From: Saururus chinensis
Lineage: Eukaryota > Streptophyta > Magnoliopsida > Piperales > Saururaceae
Direction of reading: 5' to 3'
NCBI GenBank assembly: GCA_035235625.1
Contig: CP141140.1
Location: 56,043,351 to 56,107,350, forward strand
Length of the DNA: 64,000 bases
Below, piece by piece: positions 23,046-33,713 of this stretch; the stretch's first letter is position 1, and every line of letters begins with the position of its first letter. Below the pieces are notes generated by a model. The model was not told the origin of the DNA, ran no database searches, and saw only the letters and a list, made by a program, of their open reading frames with translations. A program made the translations under genes and the position numbers.

Positions 23046-23580
23046 TACCAATTAAGTATAATCTAAAGATTCATTGTTACATGACAATTTCAAATGTGAA
23101 CTGTGTTTCATTGAATCCGGTATGAAATCCGACATTAGAGCTGGGCTGAGCGAATGTGACAAGTGATTTAGCTCTATTGACTACCTGGTTCCTTTCTACG
23201 GATGGAGATAGTGATTTATCACCGTTGTCGGGTTCTTTCATCTCAGCATACAATGATAACACCTCCTTCTTCTCCTTCTTATGAATGAATAACACTGATT
23301 GGAGGTCCTCATCATCTTGTAATTCATATATCATAGACGATTGGGAAGATGGAATTAAATATTTCAAACTGGCATTACCATTGACGGAAAGTCGTGCTTT
23401 GACTTGCCCCAGAAGCTTGCCGAAGCTCACCAACGGATGAATGTTCATCAATCGTGTCATTCCACCAATATAAACACCATCATTGCCTACCTCTCTGTTA
23501 TAATGGATGCAAATAACAATCTTATCCTTGATTGGTATAAAAGAAGGATCGATTATGCAAAATGCAATCTTTAGAGCACT
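21955..23580 (-). pseudogene. MuDR-type transposase N-terminal part (decayed)
   Basis: On the minus strand, reading from the junction at 23580: IAFCIIDPSFIPIKDKIVI, then GNDGVYIGGMTRLMNIHPL, VSFGKLLGQVKARL and a PB1-like piece ending DDEDLQSVLFI, as in the N-terminus of plant MuDR transposases. After a non-coding gap (22690-23076) follow ADWDTIDDLNMLEPNIGED and FKRVLIDLAIKANFTYCVV with CSNHSC, the usual plug/DNA-binding domain with its C...HSC(W) motif. Then HPLASHLWNARKCYGLFKD and ITSYILKHWGITVNYKCWL, matching the region before the catalytic core. The DDE core and C-terminal zinc knuckle are absent. Known role: cut-and-paste transposition of Mutator elements. The frame is still open at 23580, where the LTR element has inserted, so the original start lies at or beyond that insertion. 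Confidence 0.72.
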
Positions 23581-23581
23581 C

Positions 23582-24447
23582 TGTCACGGGGTAGTGGAGC
23601 GGACTACCCGTGACACGTGCTGGGGCACACACACGTGGGAATGTGTTGTATACGAGGTGTGCATTCATTTTGGGAACTGCCCTTAGTGTTGCATATCATG
23701 TGTGCAGGCGTTGCGGGGAAGGCCCGCAACGTTGCGCAACATGTGTGCGCAACGTTGCGCAGAAATGCCGCAACGATGCGCACTCATAGTTGGCTATGTT
23801 GGGACACATAGCCAACTAGCACCGTTTTGGATTCTAAAGATGTCCCCACCTACCTATATAGTGTTTGAGGGTCCTTGGGAGTGTTCTCGGGTAGTTTCGT
23901 GGAATTCGGACATACCATGCCCGTACGGCCACTTTGGCTGCCACTCCAGAGAAATGCAAGAAATCTCTTATGCTATATAGGGAGGGACATGGTGAGCTTC
24001 ATGGACAAGCTGTTGGTATGATGCCTAGCCTTGCAACAGGCTGATCCGGATGGCAACGAAGGGTGTTGCCTTGCTAGCTATCACGCCAGGAGCCCATCCG
24101 CTGGTGGGATGGGGCTCTCCGACTCGTCGGGCGGCCGTCCAGCCTTATGGCCGTGTTGGTAACAAAGACCCTTGCATGCACTTGGCTGAGACGGATTGTT
24201 CAGATGACCGAGTTGCCTAAGTTGGATCCGTGCATCGCAAGGAAGTGTCCCTCTCCGGCCAGCTCGCTTGGGAGATGGTCCGGCACGTTCGCGCGTCCGC
24301 CTTGGGACGGGTTCGCTGCTTGGCTTCGCGGGCTGGACGCTTGGTCGAATGGCACAAGGCCATGACCTTGACGAAGAAAGGCTTACTCGCTTGGCTATTT
24401 GGCCTTGCGAGCGCCGCACGGTACCTTGGATGGCTAGGGCCGTGACA
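23582..24447 (+). repeat. 5' LTR of the 23.6-27.7 kb element
   Basis: Ends TGTCACGGGG and GCCGTGACA form an inverted repeat. TATA-like CTATATAG occurs near 23856 and 23973. The part 23700-23780 repeats GCAACGTTGCGCA-like palindromes, and a 13-bp perfect hairpin lies at 23787-23818. Confidence 0.88.
23787..23818. other. Perfect 13-bp hairpin in the LTR
   Basis: TAGTTGGCTATGT and its exact complement ACATAGCCAACTA flank a 6-base loop (TGGGAC). The same hairpin is unchanged in the 3' LTR at 27081-27112 although the sequence just before it differs between the two LTRs, so the stem has survived in both. Confidence 0.7.
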
Positions 24448-24449
24448 GT

Positions 24450-24462
24450 TGGTATCAAAGCC
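24450..24462 (+). other. Primer-binding site (tRNA-Met type)
   Basis: TGGTATCAAAGCC begins 2 bases after the 5' LTR and matches the usual plant initiator tRNA-Met complement (TGGTATCAGAGCC) except for one base. Confidence 0.8.
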
Positions 24463-25359
24463 AAGGTTCCGTCTTGTTGGGCAACCAAGACGACCGTTGG
24501 ACGAATGGATGGATAAAGAGCTGAATGCAAGGTTCTTCGACCTCGGCAGTGCGGGGCAGATGGACTACCATACGAAATGGTCGTAGATGGTTATGTAAGC
24601 TGAAACGTATGTGTATGGATGATGGCTGATCGGGTTTCCCCTTGGTTTTGGATTGTGCAAGCGGTACTTGGCATCATGGGTGCAGTGTTTACAAGGAACT
24701 CATGGAGTAGTGTTCTTGTTCCCTGGGCGTTGGTGCAACAAGGTTACCGAAGCTATGCTGAGTTGTTTGGGACTCGAAAATGTTGTGAATGGCGACAAGC
24801 TCTTGCTAACGGTGCGGTATGGGACGTATCAGCGGCAGGAAGCCTTGTGAATGTTTGTACCCTATCTAACCGGTGATGTTGCGGATGAAAGAGCATATCG
24901 GACCGAGTTTATGGGTATGCAGCCAGTTATCCATACCGATCAAATATGGTACTCCTCGAGGTGAGGATGGGCCAAAATGGAGCCCTATTTGGGGCGATTG
25001 TTGTGATGGGGCATGTTGCCCATTTCATGGATGAAAGAGTATCAGCCCTAGTTGGGCGTTGTTGTGAAGGGGCGTGTAGCCCAAGTTGTGGACAAAGTAT
25101 CACCAGGGTCAGTTGGGTTCTTCTTGCTAGCGAGGTATGGGACTCATTAGTAAGCAGTTTCGGGCTGAACTTGGTGCAGTGCGGTTTGGCACATGGAAAG
25201 ACATTGATCCTGGGAATGGGACTTCTTAGGACAATGAGCAGTGTATTATGGGACCCGAGCATAGTGGAGACTATCCGGTCCATGTTATGAAAAGAGAAAA
25301 CAAGATGGGTAAAGATGACCCATTCGGCGTGCAAGTGTGCCGCCAGTGTTTGGAAAAGA

Positions 25360-25560
25360 AAGGAATCATGAGCCGTTCGGTATGCAAGTGTGCATCCGAA
25401 ATGGGACAAAGAAAAAGAAAAAGAAAAGAAGTGAATCATGAGCCGTTCGGTATGCATGTGTGCATCCGGAATGGGACAAAGAAAAAGAAAAAGAAAAGAA
25501 GTGAATCATGAGCAATTCGGTATGCAAGTGTGCATCCGGAATGGACAAGTAAAAAGAAAA
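25360..25560 (+). repeat. Tandem repeat of about 68 bp with an AAAGAAAA-rich core
   Basis: AATCATGAGC(C/A)(G/A)TTCGGTATGCA starts units near 25366, 25434 and 25504, each continuing GTGTGCATCCGGAATGG and an A/G-rich run. Part of an earlier unit lies at 25317. It sits in the internal region of the LTR element. The open frames on the minus strand here translate the purine run into Phe-rich peptides and are not genes. Confidence 0.75.
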
Positions 25561-25784
25561 GAGAAAGAGTTTGGCACATTGGGCAAAAATCGCCGTGCCT
25601 TTGGTTTTGAGCTGATGCTGCAAGAGGCGGCACAGTTCAAGTGGAAGTCAATCCCACCATTGGGTTGCTAAACATGGCCCTGTATGCCACAATCGGTTGG
25701 CAGGGCAGCACCCATCTTGGATTGCTAGCTTTTAGGTATCTTCCTAGCTAGCGAGGCGGAGTGGGCCTCCTTCGCCGGCGGGCA

Positions 25785-26235
25785 ATATACGCTTGGGCAA
25801 ACTTTGCTGCTCCTAGGCTGGGGTAGGACCTCTGGAGGATGTCACGAGAGGAAGCCTTTGGGCATTGCTGCATCTTGAGCGATGTAGGAGTTTGGTGACC
25901 AAGTCGGTTACGCGAAGCTTGTGCAAAGTTGCTGCCTCTAGGCTGAGGTAGAGACCTCTGGAGGGGATCGCGGGAGGAAGCATTAGGGCGTCGCTGCATC
26001 CTGAGCGGTGTAGAAGTTTGGTAACGAAGTGTTACGCGAAGCTTGAGCAACATTGCTACTCCTAAGATGGAGTAGACCGCTGGAGGGGATCGTGAGCGAA
26101 AACCTTGATGGATCGCTGCATTAAGTGTAGTGTAGTAGCTTGGTGATCACACGGGTCACGCGAAGCTTGAGCTAAGTCGCTGCTCCTAGGGTGGAGTAGG
26201 CCTCTGGAACATATCGCGAGGGGAAATTCGACTAA
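25785..26235 (+). repeat. Tandem repeat of about 125 bp, about four copies
   Basis: The phrase GCTTGxGCAAAxTTGCTGCTCC recurs near 25791, 25918, 26042 and 26167 (spacing 124-127 bp). Each unit contains a CTCTGGAGG-type phrase, ATCGCGxGxGGAA, a GCTGCAT phrase and TTACGCGAAGCTTG. This moderately diverged array makes up most of the 3' internal half of the LTR element. Confidence 0.75.
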
Positions 26236-26862
26236 ATCGGGTGGCCAAGTACTTTGAGCGGAAAAGAGCTAGAAGTTAAGGGACGCATCGAGGATGTCAC
26301 TGCATTGTTATCATGAGCTTTGTTATAAGTGGGGGCGGCATTTGACTCTTGGGAGACGTCAATGGGCTAGACAAGAGTGTTGAGGCCCGGCGTCATGGTG
26401 TAGTCTTGCTGGTGGGAGCTGCAAGGTTTGGCTGAAGTGTAGGCAGAAATCGTCCGAAGTGTAGGCAGCTTGCTAGCGTCTTGAGTGCAGGGTCGGCTTC
26501 ACGAGTGGGAGCTGGGCATCATTTGGTGTATCCTTTCCCGGTCGTTGTGCAACACCAACTAAAGTGGAATAATTGGGCACACCTTATCGAAGCAATCATA
26601 ATCGCAAAGTACTCCGCCTTGGCCGTTGGGCAAGGCATATTGAACAGAAACTTCGTCACGCAATGGTTTAGCCGAATCGAGGGCCTATGGGTGGAAGTCG
26701 GTCTCCAAAGCATGCAATCTATGGGAAGATCCAAGCCGTGGTGTGCACAGATTTCAGCGTCACAAGAAAAGAGTTAACCCTTCGTCGCAATATTGTGCCA
26801 TGGTTGGAAGAAAGAGCAAGATCCCCTTGGGCCGTACCGTTGACGAGGGCGTCAACGAAGTT

Positions 26863-26875
26863 AAGTGGGGGAGAA
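26863..26875 (+). other. Polypurine tract
   Basis: AAGTGGGGGAGAA directly abuts the 3' LTR at 26876, the expected place for plus-strand priming. Confidence 0.8.
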
Positions 26876-27741
26876 TGTCACGGGGTAGCGGAGCGAACTA
26901 CCCGTGACACGTGCTAGGGCGCACACACGTGGGAATGTGTTGTATACGAGGTGTGCATTCATTTTGGGAACTGCCCTTAGTGTTGCATATCATGTGTGCA
27001 GGCGTTGCGGGGAAGGCCCGCAACGTTGCGCAACATGTGTGCGCAACGTTGCGCAGAAATGCCGCAATGATGCACACTCATAGTTGGCTATGTTGGGACA
27101 CATAGCCAACTAGCACCGTTTTGGATTCTAAAGATGTCCCCTCCTACCTATATAGTGTTTGAGGGTCCTTGGGAGTGTTCTCGGGTAGTTTCGTGGAATT
27201 CGGACATACCATGCCCGTACGGCCACTTTGGCTGCCACTCCAGAGAAATGCAAGAAATCTCTTATGCTATATAGGGAGGGACATGGTGAGCTTCATGGAC
27301 AAGCTGTTGGTATGATGCCTAGCCTTGCAACAGGCTGATCCGGATGGCAACGAAGGGTGTTGCCTTGCTAGCTATCACGCCAGGAGCCCATCCGCTGGTG
27401 GGATGGGGCTCTCCGACTCGTCGGGCGGCCGTCCGGCCTTATGGCCGTGTTGGTAACAAAGACCCTTGCATGCACTTGGCTGAGACGGATTGTTCGGATG
27501 ACCGAGTTGCCTAAGTTGGATCCATGCATCGCAAGGAAGTGTCCCTCTCCGGCCAGCTCGCTTGGGAGATGGTCCAGCACGTTCGCGCGTCCGCCTTGGG
27601 ACGGGTTCGCTGCTTGGCTTCGCGGGCTAGACGCTTGGTCAAATGGCACAAGGCCATGACCTTGACGAAGAAAGGCTTACTCACTTGGCTATTTGGCCTT
27701 GTGAGCGCCGCACGGTACCTTGGATGGCTAGGGCCGTGACA
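26876..27741 (+). repeat. 3' LTR of the 23.6-27.7 kb element
   Basis: Same length (866 bp) and ends as the 5' LTR, with about 98.4% identity by eye. It is followed by ACTC, matching the four bases before the 5' LTR. Confidence 0.88.
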
Positions 27742-28237
27742 ACTCGCACAACGTCTGCAGTGTCAAAAAACATTTTTTTCTTGTTCATTGATGCTCGTTG
27801 GGGAGTCACCGCCAGTCACATCCTGCCAAAGACTTCTATTTGTCGCCGATGACTCCCCGCACACCGTAACGGTGTAGCACTGTTCCAGTGTTCATTTATT
27901 ACTCTCTATTTTGATATTGTAGAAACTTAAGGGTAGTTTTATCCATAAATAAGTTATGAAAATTCCTTTTAAAATCCAGGGAATATGGAATTTTCCATTC
28001 TTCGGCCAGGCAATATGGAAAAAACTCATGGACATTTTCTTTCTCCCTTAAATTGCAAGCAAACCTAAAACATGCTCTTAATCAAGACAAAACGGGAATG
28101 CAATTTACCTGCAGTGTGGTAGGTCCCCCAATTGTTAACTAAGAGATATCTTCGACGTATGTAGTTCTTAGGTAATAATAAATACCCGTGGCTTCCTATT
28201 GTAAAAGGTATTTTGAAAAAAATCTCATTACTTGGAC
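27742..28237. other. Non-coding DNA between the LTR element and the hAT-like element
   Basis: 27742-27860 is presumably the continuation of the MULE interrupted at 23581; it has an inverted repeat, GGGGAGTCACCG (27799) against CGATGACTCCCC (27847). 27930-28070 is the inverted copy of the dispersed repeat at 14370-14600. No gene. Confidence 0.4.
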
Positions 28238-29439
28238 TTGGTTACTAAGGGACTATTTGGATGAAGATTATTAGGTGTAGCAAATCATGATTCACCTATA
28301 TCCGATTAGTCAAATTCATCAATAAATCACTTTTATGTTTTGTAATGCATATTTTGTGAATCTAATTTATAAAAGGTTAGTATATAAATCATGTTTGGTA
28401 AACTCATATAGAAATATGATTCATGAGTTACAAATTACATATATACCCTTTTAAAAGAAAATGTATTTTAACATACATTATGTATTATGTATGAAACCCA
28501 TTTGAGATTAATAAGTTATAACTTTGTTCTTTGAAAAAAACCCATCTTCCAAGATGCAACAAGCACCATGATAGACATGGCTAGGAGAAAGGTACAATGA
28601 GACCCTCATGTAGAGATGCATGTAAAACCCTTCCCACCTCCCCTAGCGTGTATATGTGGACTTATTTGGATACTAATGCAGTCATGTTGGTGGGTTCTCT
28701 TTCATACTTTTACGTGATAGTATGAAGAAGCAACAAAACCCCAACTCTCATTAGATTGATTAATTTAAGCTTAAAAGTCAAAACAAACATTAAAAATTGT
28801 AGGCATAGTATTGAAAACATAACAAGAATTTTCAAATATAAAAGGTCATTATTCTATGTCGTCTCCATTTGGGGTACCCATTTAGCATTTTTTTTATTGA
28901 AATGAAGATATGGCTCCTTTTGGGGCACCTATTTGGCATTTATTTATTTATTTTTATTGAAATGAAGATGTGGCAACGAGCACACACCAATTACAACGAC
29001 ATTTGCTTTTTCTTCCTTAATTAGTTCATCCATTGAATATTAAAATATAATAAGTTGATCTATATCATCATCGCTTGGCCTAGAAAGTTCTATTTAACTT
29101 TAATCAATCATTATTCAGAGCTATTTGCATTTATTTAATTAACCGTTTCAAGTCACTTCACTGTAACTTTTGGCTCATTCTGTTGAACGCTAATAAAAAT
29201 GATATAAAAATCGACCAAGGGAAGTGTAAGTTCATCACATGAGAAAGTGCCACAACGGGATTTTAGACCTCTATCAACAAGTTGGCTCTTAGCTTCCAGT
29301 AATTACAGATTAATTTATGGACTTTGAAGTGTCAACTTCATTACTTCTCAATTCACCAAAGATCAACTATATTTAACATCTTTTCATTGTGTATTGGTAG
29401 GCATTCTATCTATAAATCACTCTCAGTTTTATTTCCACT

Positions 29440-29535
29440 GCCAAACAACCCCTAAAGATATGATATCTTACACTTAAAGAAAAAAAATATTTCTCCTCCA
29501 AAGCGTATGCCAAACAGCCCCTAAAGATATATAGG
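29440..29535. repeat. Two hAT-type MITE right ends, 60 bp apart
   Basis: GCCAAACAACCCCTAAAGATAT (with one interruption near 29455) and GCCAAACAGCCCCTAAAGA (29514) are near-identical end sequences of the kind seen at 31874. They suggest nested or tandem MITE insertions. No matching left ends were fixed. Confidence 0.4.
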
Positions 29536-30780
29536 GTTCAATCATAGCACAAGAAAATTAACACAATCTACACAAAGCTGCTGGTAGCACTAAGGATCCA
29601 TTTGTTTCATCTGAATCTTAATATGAAATGTTATCTTAATTAGCTAAAAAGTTAATTATCTAATTTAGCTGAATCTAAAGCTGAATTAGCTGAATTTGAA
29701 TCTGAATTAACTAAATCTTAGGGTGAATTAGCTGAAAATACAGATTGAGTTATGAATATACATAATGCCGTCAGTACATATATTTTTGTGAAATTTCTGA
29801 TTACTCTCCGTTGTCACTGCTGGGCCATGTACTAAGCATATGTTCTATTAACTTCGCCACAAATTTGTTCTGGTCCTAACAGGTTTGTGGAGCTTCATAA
29901 CTGTGAACAAGAGTTGTTTATGAAGTTCACCATGAATGAAGTAATTCATCTTAAAGCTAAAGAACATAGCAAATTGGAATCATGTTTTGATTCCTAAAGT
30001 TAGTGGTATAATATGTGGTATTTTGGCAAGGATCATACCTTGAAGGGAAGTAATTCACCTAATAGAAAAGGCATTCCCGATTAGAATAAATATGCTACAC
30101 ATAAAGACCCATATGCACCCAAAAAGAATTAAATATGATAATTTTTTTCTCTATAGTAGAGGTACTAGATCAAACGATTTGTGAATTGAAAACAATACTC
30201 TTCCCTACAATAGATGTATTAGATCAAACGATGTAGTCTTACCTCCTCATCTCTTTGCATGAAATTCATGAACCCGTCATAATGGTTATTGTGACGAGCA
30301 CATTTTGGCACATTGGGTGGCAACTCAGATAATTTGGTCCAAGTCTGTGCCTTTGGGTGTCTGCATAAGAGAAAATCCTAGTTTGGAGCAACTTATAATC
30401 GGAATAATAAATACCAGGCACAATAATTGCAGGGCAAAAGGCAAGCTATTCATTCTCAGTAAAGAAATTGTCAATATTTTTGTTCAAAACAAGCCAACCA
30501 ACTGGCTACAGAGGTAAAGTCCAGTTCAGTAAAGAATATTGTTCAGAACAATATTCTTGAATATGATACATTATTGTAACCAATTTAAATGACAGATACT
30601 AGGGTCAACTATAACCAATATTCCAGAGAAAATCAATCCAAATTTAAATTCAATGTAAAAGTCAGCATTAAGTAATTGTTCATAAGTGCAAAAGTTTACT
30701 ATTTAAACAAACAAAACAGACATTAACAAAGACACAAAACGTATCTTAATTTTAGTATATAATTACTGAATCATAGGTTA

Positions 30781-30898
30781 GTAAATATTTCACATTGAAT
30801 ATTTCACGTACTCTCTTGACCAAATCGTGACCGCCATAACAATCAATCATAACAACAATTGAAGCGATCACATCTCTATTGGGCATTTCAGCAAAGAC
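30781..30898 (-). pseudogene. PPR gene fragment
   Basis: The minus strand reads VFAEMPNRDVIASIVVMID, then CYGGHDLVKRVREIFNVKY. The pattern F.EMP.RDVI......MI.CYG......A..IF is the classic plant PPR repeat of the L and S types. Only about 38 residues, little more than one repeat, are present. It lies about 250 bp downstream of the SMC2 piece on the same strand inside the hAT-like element, consistent with independent capture of exon pieces. It is not functional. Confidence 0.6.
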
Positions 30899-31149
30899 CA
30901 AAATTGAAAAAAAATTAAGAACTTTGAGATAAACAAAGCCATTACACAAGTAAAGAAAAAATAATATATTTTCAGTCTAGGGGACAGAAAGAAGACATGC
31001 ATGCCAAAAGCAACACATTGCAAGTCGCATCCTTAGTACTGACATTACCAAAGATTGTGGTCAAGCCTAAAATTTCTAATTCCAGAGTCTGAAAAGCTAT
31101 CAAGTTAGCCATGCTATCATCTGAAGCACATATCAACATGCTATCATCA

Positions 31150-31360
31150 AGGGCCTGGCCTTGCTTGTAGATGGGCTCCTGGAGGTTGGAGGCGCGGACC
31201 TGCTGGAGGTTGGTGATGCTGAGGACAAGCAGATGGAATCGAGTATGTTGGACTTGCTTGAACCATTGAGGCCGGTGATGGAGTTGAAGTAGGGGTCGAA
31301 ACCCGCCACAACAGTCCTCTTCGCATATGATTTTAACCCCTCCAAGCACACCTCTTTTCT
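31150..31360 (-). pseudogene. SMC2: SMC2 (condensin ATPase) N-terminal fragment
   Basis: The minus strand reads [38 protein letters not shown] and DSIC, then in another frame [19 protein letters not shown] with GQA. Plant SMC2 begins with [66 protein letters not shown], so identity is unmistakable. Known role: SMC2 pairs with SMC4 in condensin and compacts mitotic chromosomes through its head ATPase. Here only about 70 residues remain. The Walker A Gly of GLNGSGKS is Ser (GLNGSSKS), and a frameshift follows DSIC. About 350 bp of leader-like T-rich minus-strand DNA (31361-31710) precedes it, so a promoter or 5'UTR could have been captured as well. Confidence 0.85.
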
Positions 31361-31878
31361 CTCAAATTCATCACAACAACGGAAAACATTCACAAATTCA
31401 CAAGAAACAGAATTAAACAACAAACCTTTGTTCTAGAAAAAAAATGACAAATCAGCGATAGAAAACTGTGGCCAAAATACACCAAAATGCTCGAGAGAGA
31501 TAGAAGGAATCGTCGAACTTTTTTATCACAGCTTTGAGGAGAGAGAAGCATAGCCGAGCTTCACAGAAATTACAGAAAGCCTGCACAACTCCACAGAAAT
31601 TAGTTGTCCTTCCTGCACAGCAGAGCTTCAAGAAAAACACAAGACTCAAAAAGGTATAATTGGAGAAAAAATAAAAAAATAGATTACAGCCTTTTAAATC
31701 TCCTAACAAGGAGATTACTTAAGAAAGTAAAAATTAATTACAAATCTTGATGAATCCAACGATTCATTGCAAATCTGATAAATTTAAGAATTTTGCAACC
31801 AAGCTTAATGTATAAGATTTCCCTTTAAACTTAGATAAATTTTGTTTACAAATCTTTATCCAAACAGCCCCTAAATTG

Positions 31879-31998
31879 GTGAGGTGGAAAGCTCATCTTC
31901 CTAGTTAGTCTATTCTTGCAACTCTTCCTATGCACATTATGTCTCTTCACAAGGTCCCAACAGCTATCAACAATGAACTGGACAAACCCCCAGGATCT
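31879..31998 (+). pseudogene. LINE (L1-type) reverse transcriptase fragment
   Basis: The plus strand reads LVRWKAHLPS, a stop, then SILATLPMHIMSLHKVPTA and INNELDK. This is the well-known plant L1 motif W...LLS.GGR..LI.SVL..LP.Y.MSLFK.P..V...I.K that follows the RT catalytic domain. It begins exactly at the right edge of the hAT-like element, so that element probably inserted into the LINE. The fragment is about 40 codons long with an internal stop and a lost GGR segment. It is an old relic. Confidence 0.65.
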
Positions 31999-31999
31999 C

Positions 32000-33635
32000 T
32001 TCCAAACGAAGACAAGGCCTTTTCATACGATCGATTGAGATAAATTTTGTCGGCCAAAATGAGTCTGGGAGTTGGCCATTCTTTAAGATTCCTTATGTGC
32101 TCTGTTATATACCAGAAACTTTTTCTAACAAAGGGGTGATTACTGGTGTGAAGGTTGTCGCCACCACACTCCCATTGTACGGGAAGATGAGAACTAATAC
32201 ATAGCATCAGACATGGTGCCCAGTTTGTACTCTACACCCGCCTCTGTGTGACTGTCATGGTGTCCAGTTTTGAAGAATCAACAGTAGTGCTCCCATGGTA
32301 AGATGACCGATCAAATCCGTCCATTTCAGATCAATGGAAGTGGACTAAACAATTGATAATTTGGAAGTTGCATGGCATTGTTTGTTGTCCGGCGATTTGA
32401 GTTGGTTCCGTGTATCTGTATTTGTACACTTCTTAATAGTTCACCATTGGAGGGTCCATCTCCAATTTTTCGAGGAATCACACCTTGGGTGTGAAAAGAG
32501 GGGCATTTTATTTATAGGCCCTCAATACTCAATAGTATGGGCCAAATCGGCGCTAGGCCCGATCATATTAGCACATGAAACTCATTTGTCAGATTTTATT
32601 ATTATGTTATATTGAAACGGTTCCTTGTTCGATTGAAAACTATCTCAGTGTGCACTAAGCTTCACGAGAACCTTTAGGGTGTGCTTCACGGACCGCATTG
32701 GCCAAGTATTTTACCGCTCACCAAATGGGAACTATTTTTTAATGCTCCGTGATTAGTGTGAGCTGAGCATAAAGAACGCCTAGGAGGTGGTAATTTTTAA
32801 AATCAATATGTAGGATCAATTCTAAAAAATAATGGGTGAAATTTCAAAAGTGGGGTCACCGGTTTTACTAGCAAATTTAAAATCTCCAATCCCAATCCTA
32901 CCACGTAGATCTAATATTACTCATTCTTATCTTGGTTTGATTTACACTCCTACATGACAATCATAAAGCACACATAGTGATGCATGGTGACATTAAAATG
33001 ACTCTAAGCCTTATCTTTTTTGTCACAATTAGCGGGACTGATGAAAAATAATATTTACACAACAAAAAATATCCAATAAAAACTTTCACATGAGTTTTAG
33101 TTGGATTGAACAAGTGAACCCAAAGTGAACTTAGTGAACTTTGTGTAAGGCTCACTTGTTCTCTTGAAGCAAAACTCAAGTAGGAGTTTTTGTTGAGTAT
33201 TTTTTTTAGTATGAATATCGCTATCCGGAGCTGATGGATAGCCAATAAAGAACTCTTAGCAAGTGGCCAATAAATATCTAGTTTATAAAGTTGATGAGTG
33301 GTGGAAGACCAGAACAAGCAACTTAATTTTAAAAGATGCAAGCGTAAGCGCACAAATCTTTGATATATTCCTCCAACTTTTTATCATATACTATATTCCT
33401 TTCATAATCAATGAGTCAATTGAATATAACAGAGATAATAGTGACACTAATTGCACTCGTATGTTCATAAGATTTTAATAATATATCCTGACTAACAAGC
33501 ATAGCATCATGCGGTTGATATGAACAATATTCATTATATCATCTCATTTGAATGAGTTTACGAAATAATTAGCAATGCACACATTTATTATCTCTAATTA
33601 GGTGGGTATATTAATTGTAAGTGTGAGTGCCAATA
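32000..33635. other. Non-coding stretch
   Basis: No gene, RNA or transposon end could be supported. Composition is AT-rich with ordinary complexity. Confidence 0.5.
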
Positions 33636-33636
33636 T

Positions 33637-33713
33637 TGTTAAGTGGCAAGGCAATGCCTAGGTGGTGGTCTATATTATGGCACCTGAAGCGCCTAGGCGG
33701 ATGCCTTAACAAC
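33637..33713. repeat. Short inverted repeat with CCTAGGCG cores
   Basis: TGTTAAG...GCCTAGG (33637-33662) is answered on the other side by GCGCCTAGGCGGATGCCTTAACA (interrupted; 33690-33712), giving a hairpin of about 75 bp. CGCCTAGGCG-type repeats are common in plant genomes; class unknown. Confidence 0.45.

Larger units (their letters stand above)
23577..27746 (+). mobile_element. Complete non-coding LTR retrotransposon nested in the MULE
   Basis: Two 866-bp LTRs (23582-24447 and 26876-27741), both TGTCACGGGG...GGGCCGTGACA, enclose a 2.43-kb internal region. A tRNA-Met type primer-binding site directly follows the left LTR and a polypurine tract directly precedes the right one, so all cis-acting parts are present in plus orientation. 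The flanks share ACTC (23578-23581 and 27742-27745). By eye the LTRs differ at about fourteen sites (about 1.6%), nearly all transitions; with the grass rate of 1.3e-8 per site per year this would be roughly 0.6 million years, if that rate applies. The internal region is made largely of tandem repeats, with no recognisable gag or pol. It is a non-autonomous fossil, structurally whole. Confidence 0.85.
28238..31883. mobile_element. Candidate hAT-like element carrying host gene fragments
   Basis: The left end TAAGGGACTATTTGGATG (28246) and the right end, read on the minus strand from about 31874, TTAGGGGCTGTTTGGATA, match at 15 of 18 bases and continue GAAGATT / AAGATT, giving inverted ends of about 28 bp. 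Flanking 8-mers TTGGTTAC (28238-28245) and TTGGTGAG (31876-31883) agree at 6 of 8, compatible with an aged hAT 8-bp duplication. The 3.6-kb interior has no transposase but carries minus-strand relics of SMC2 and of a PPR gene. Other CCAAACARCCCCTAA ends at 29456 and 29516 show that related elements are nested or abutting here, so the end pairing is uncertain. If right, this is a gene-fragment-capturing non-autonomous hAT. Confidence 0.4.

Noticed and set aside
25366-25633. Phe/Ser-rich minus frames with repeated HDS and CTHAYR phrases
   Set aside because: Antisense translation of the 68-bp purine-rich tandem repeat.
31947-32207. 86-residue minus frame
   Set aside because: Opposite and partly overlapping the LINE relic, with no recognisable domain.
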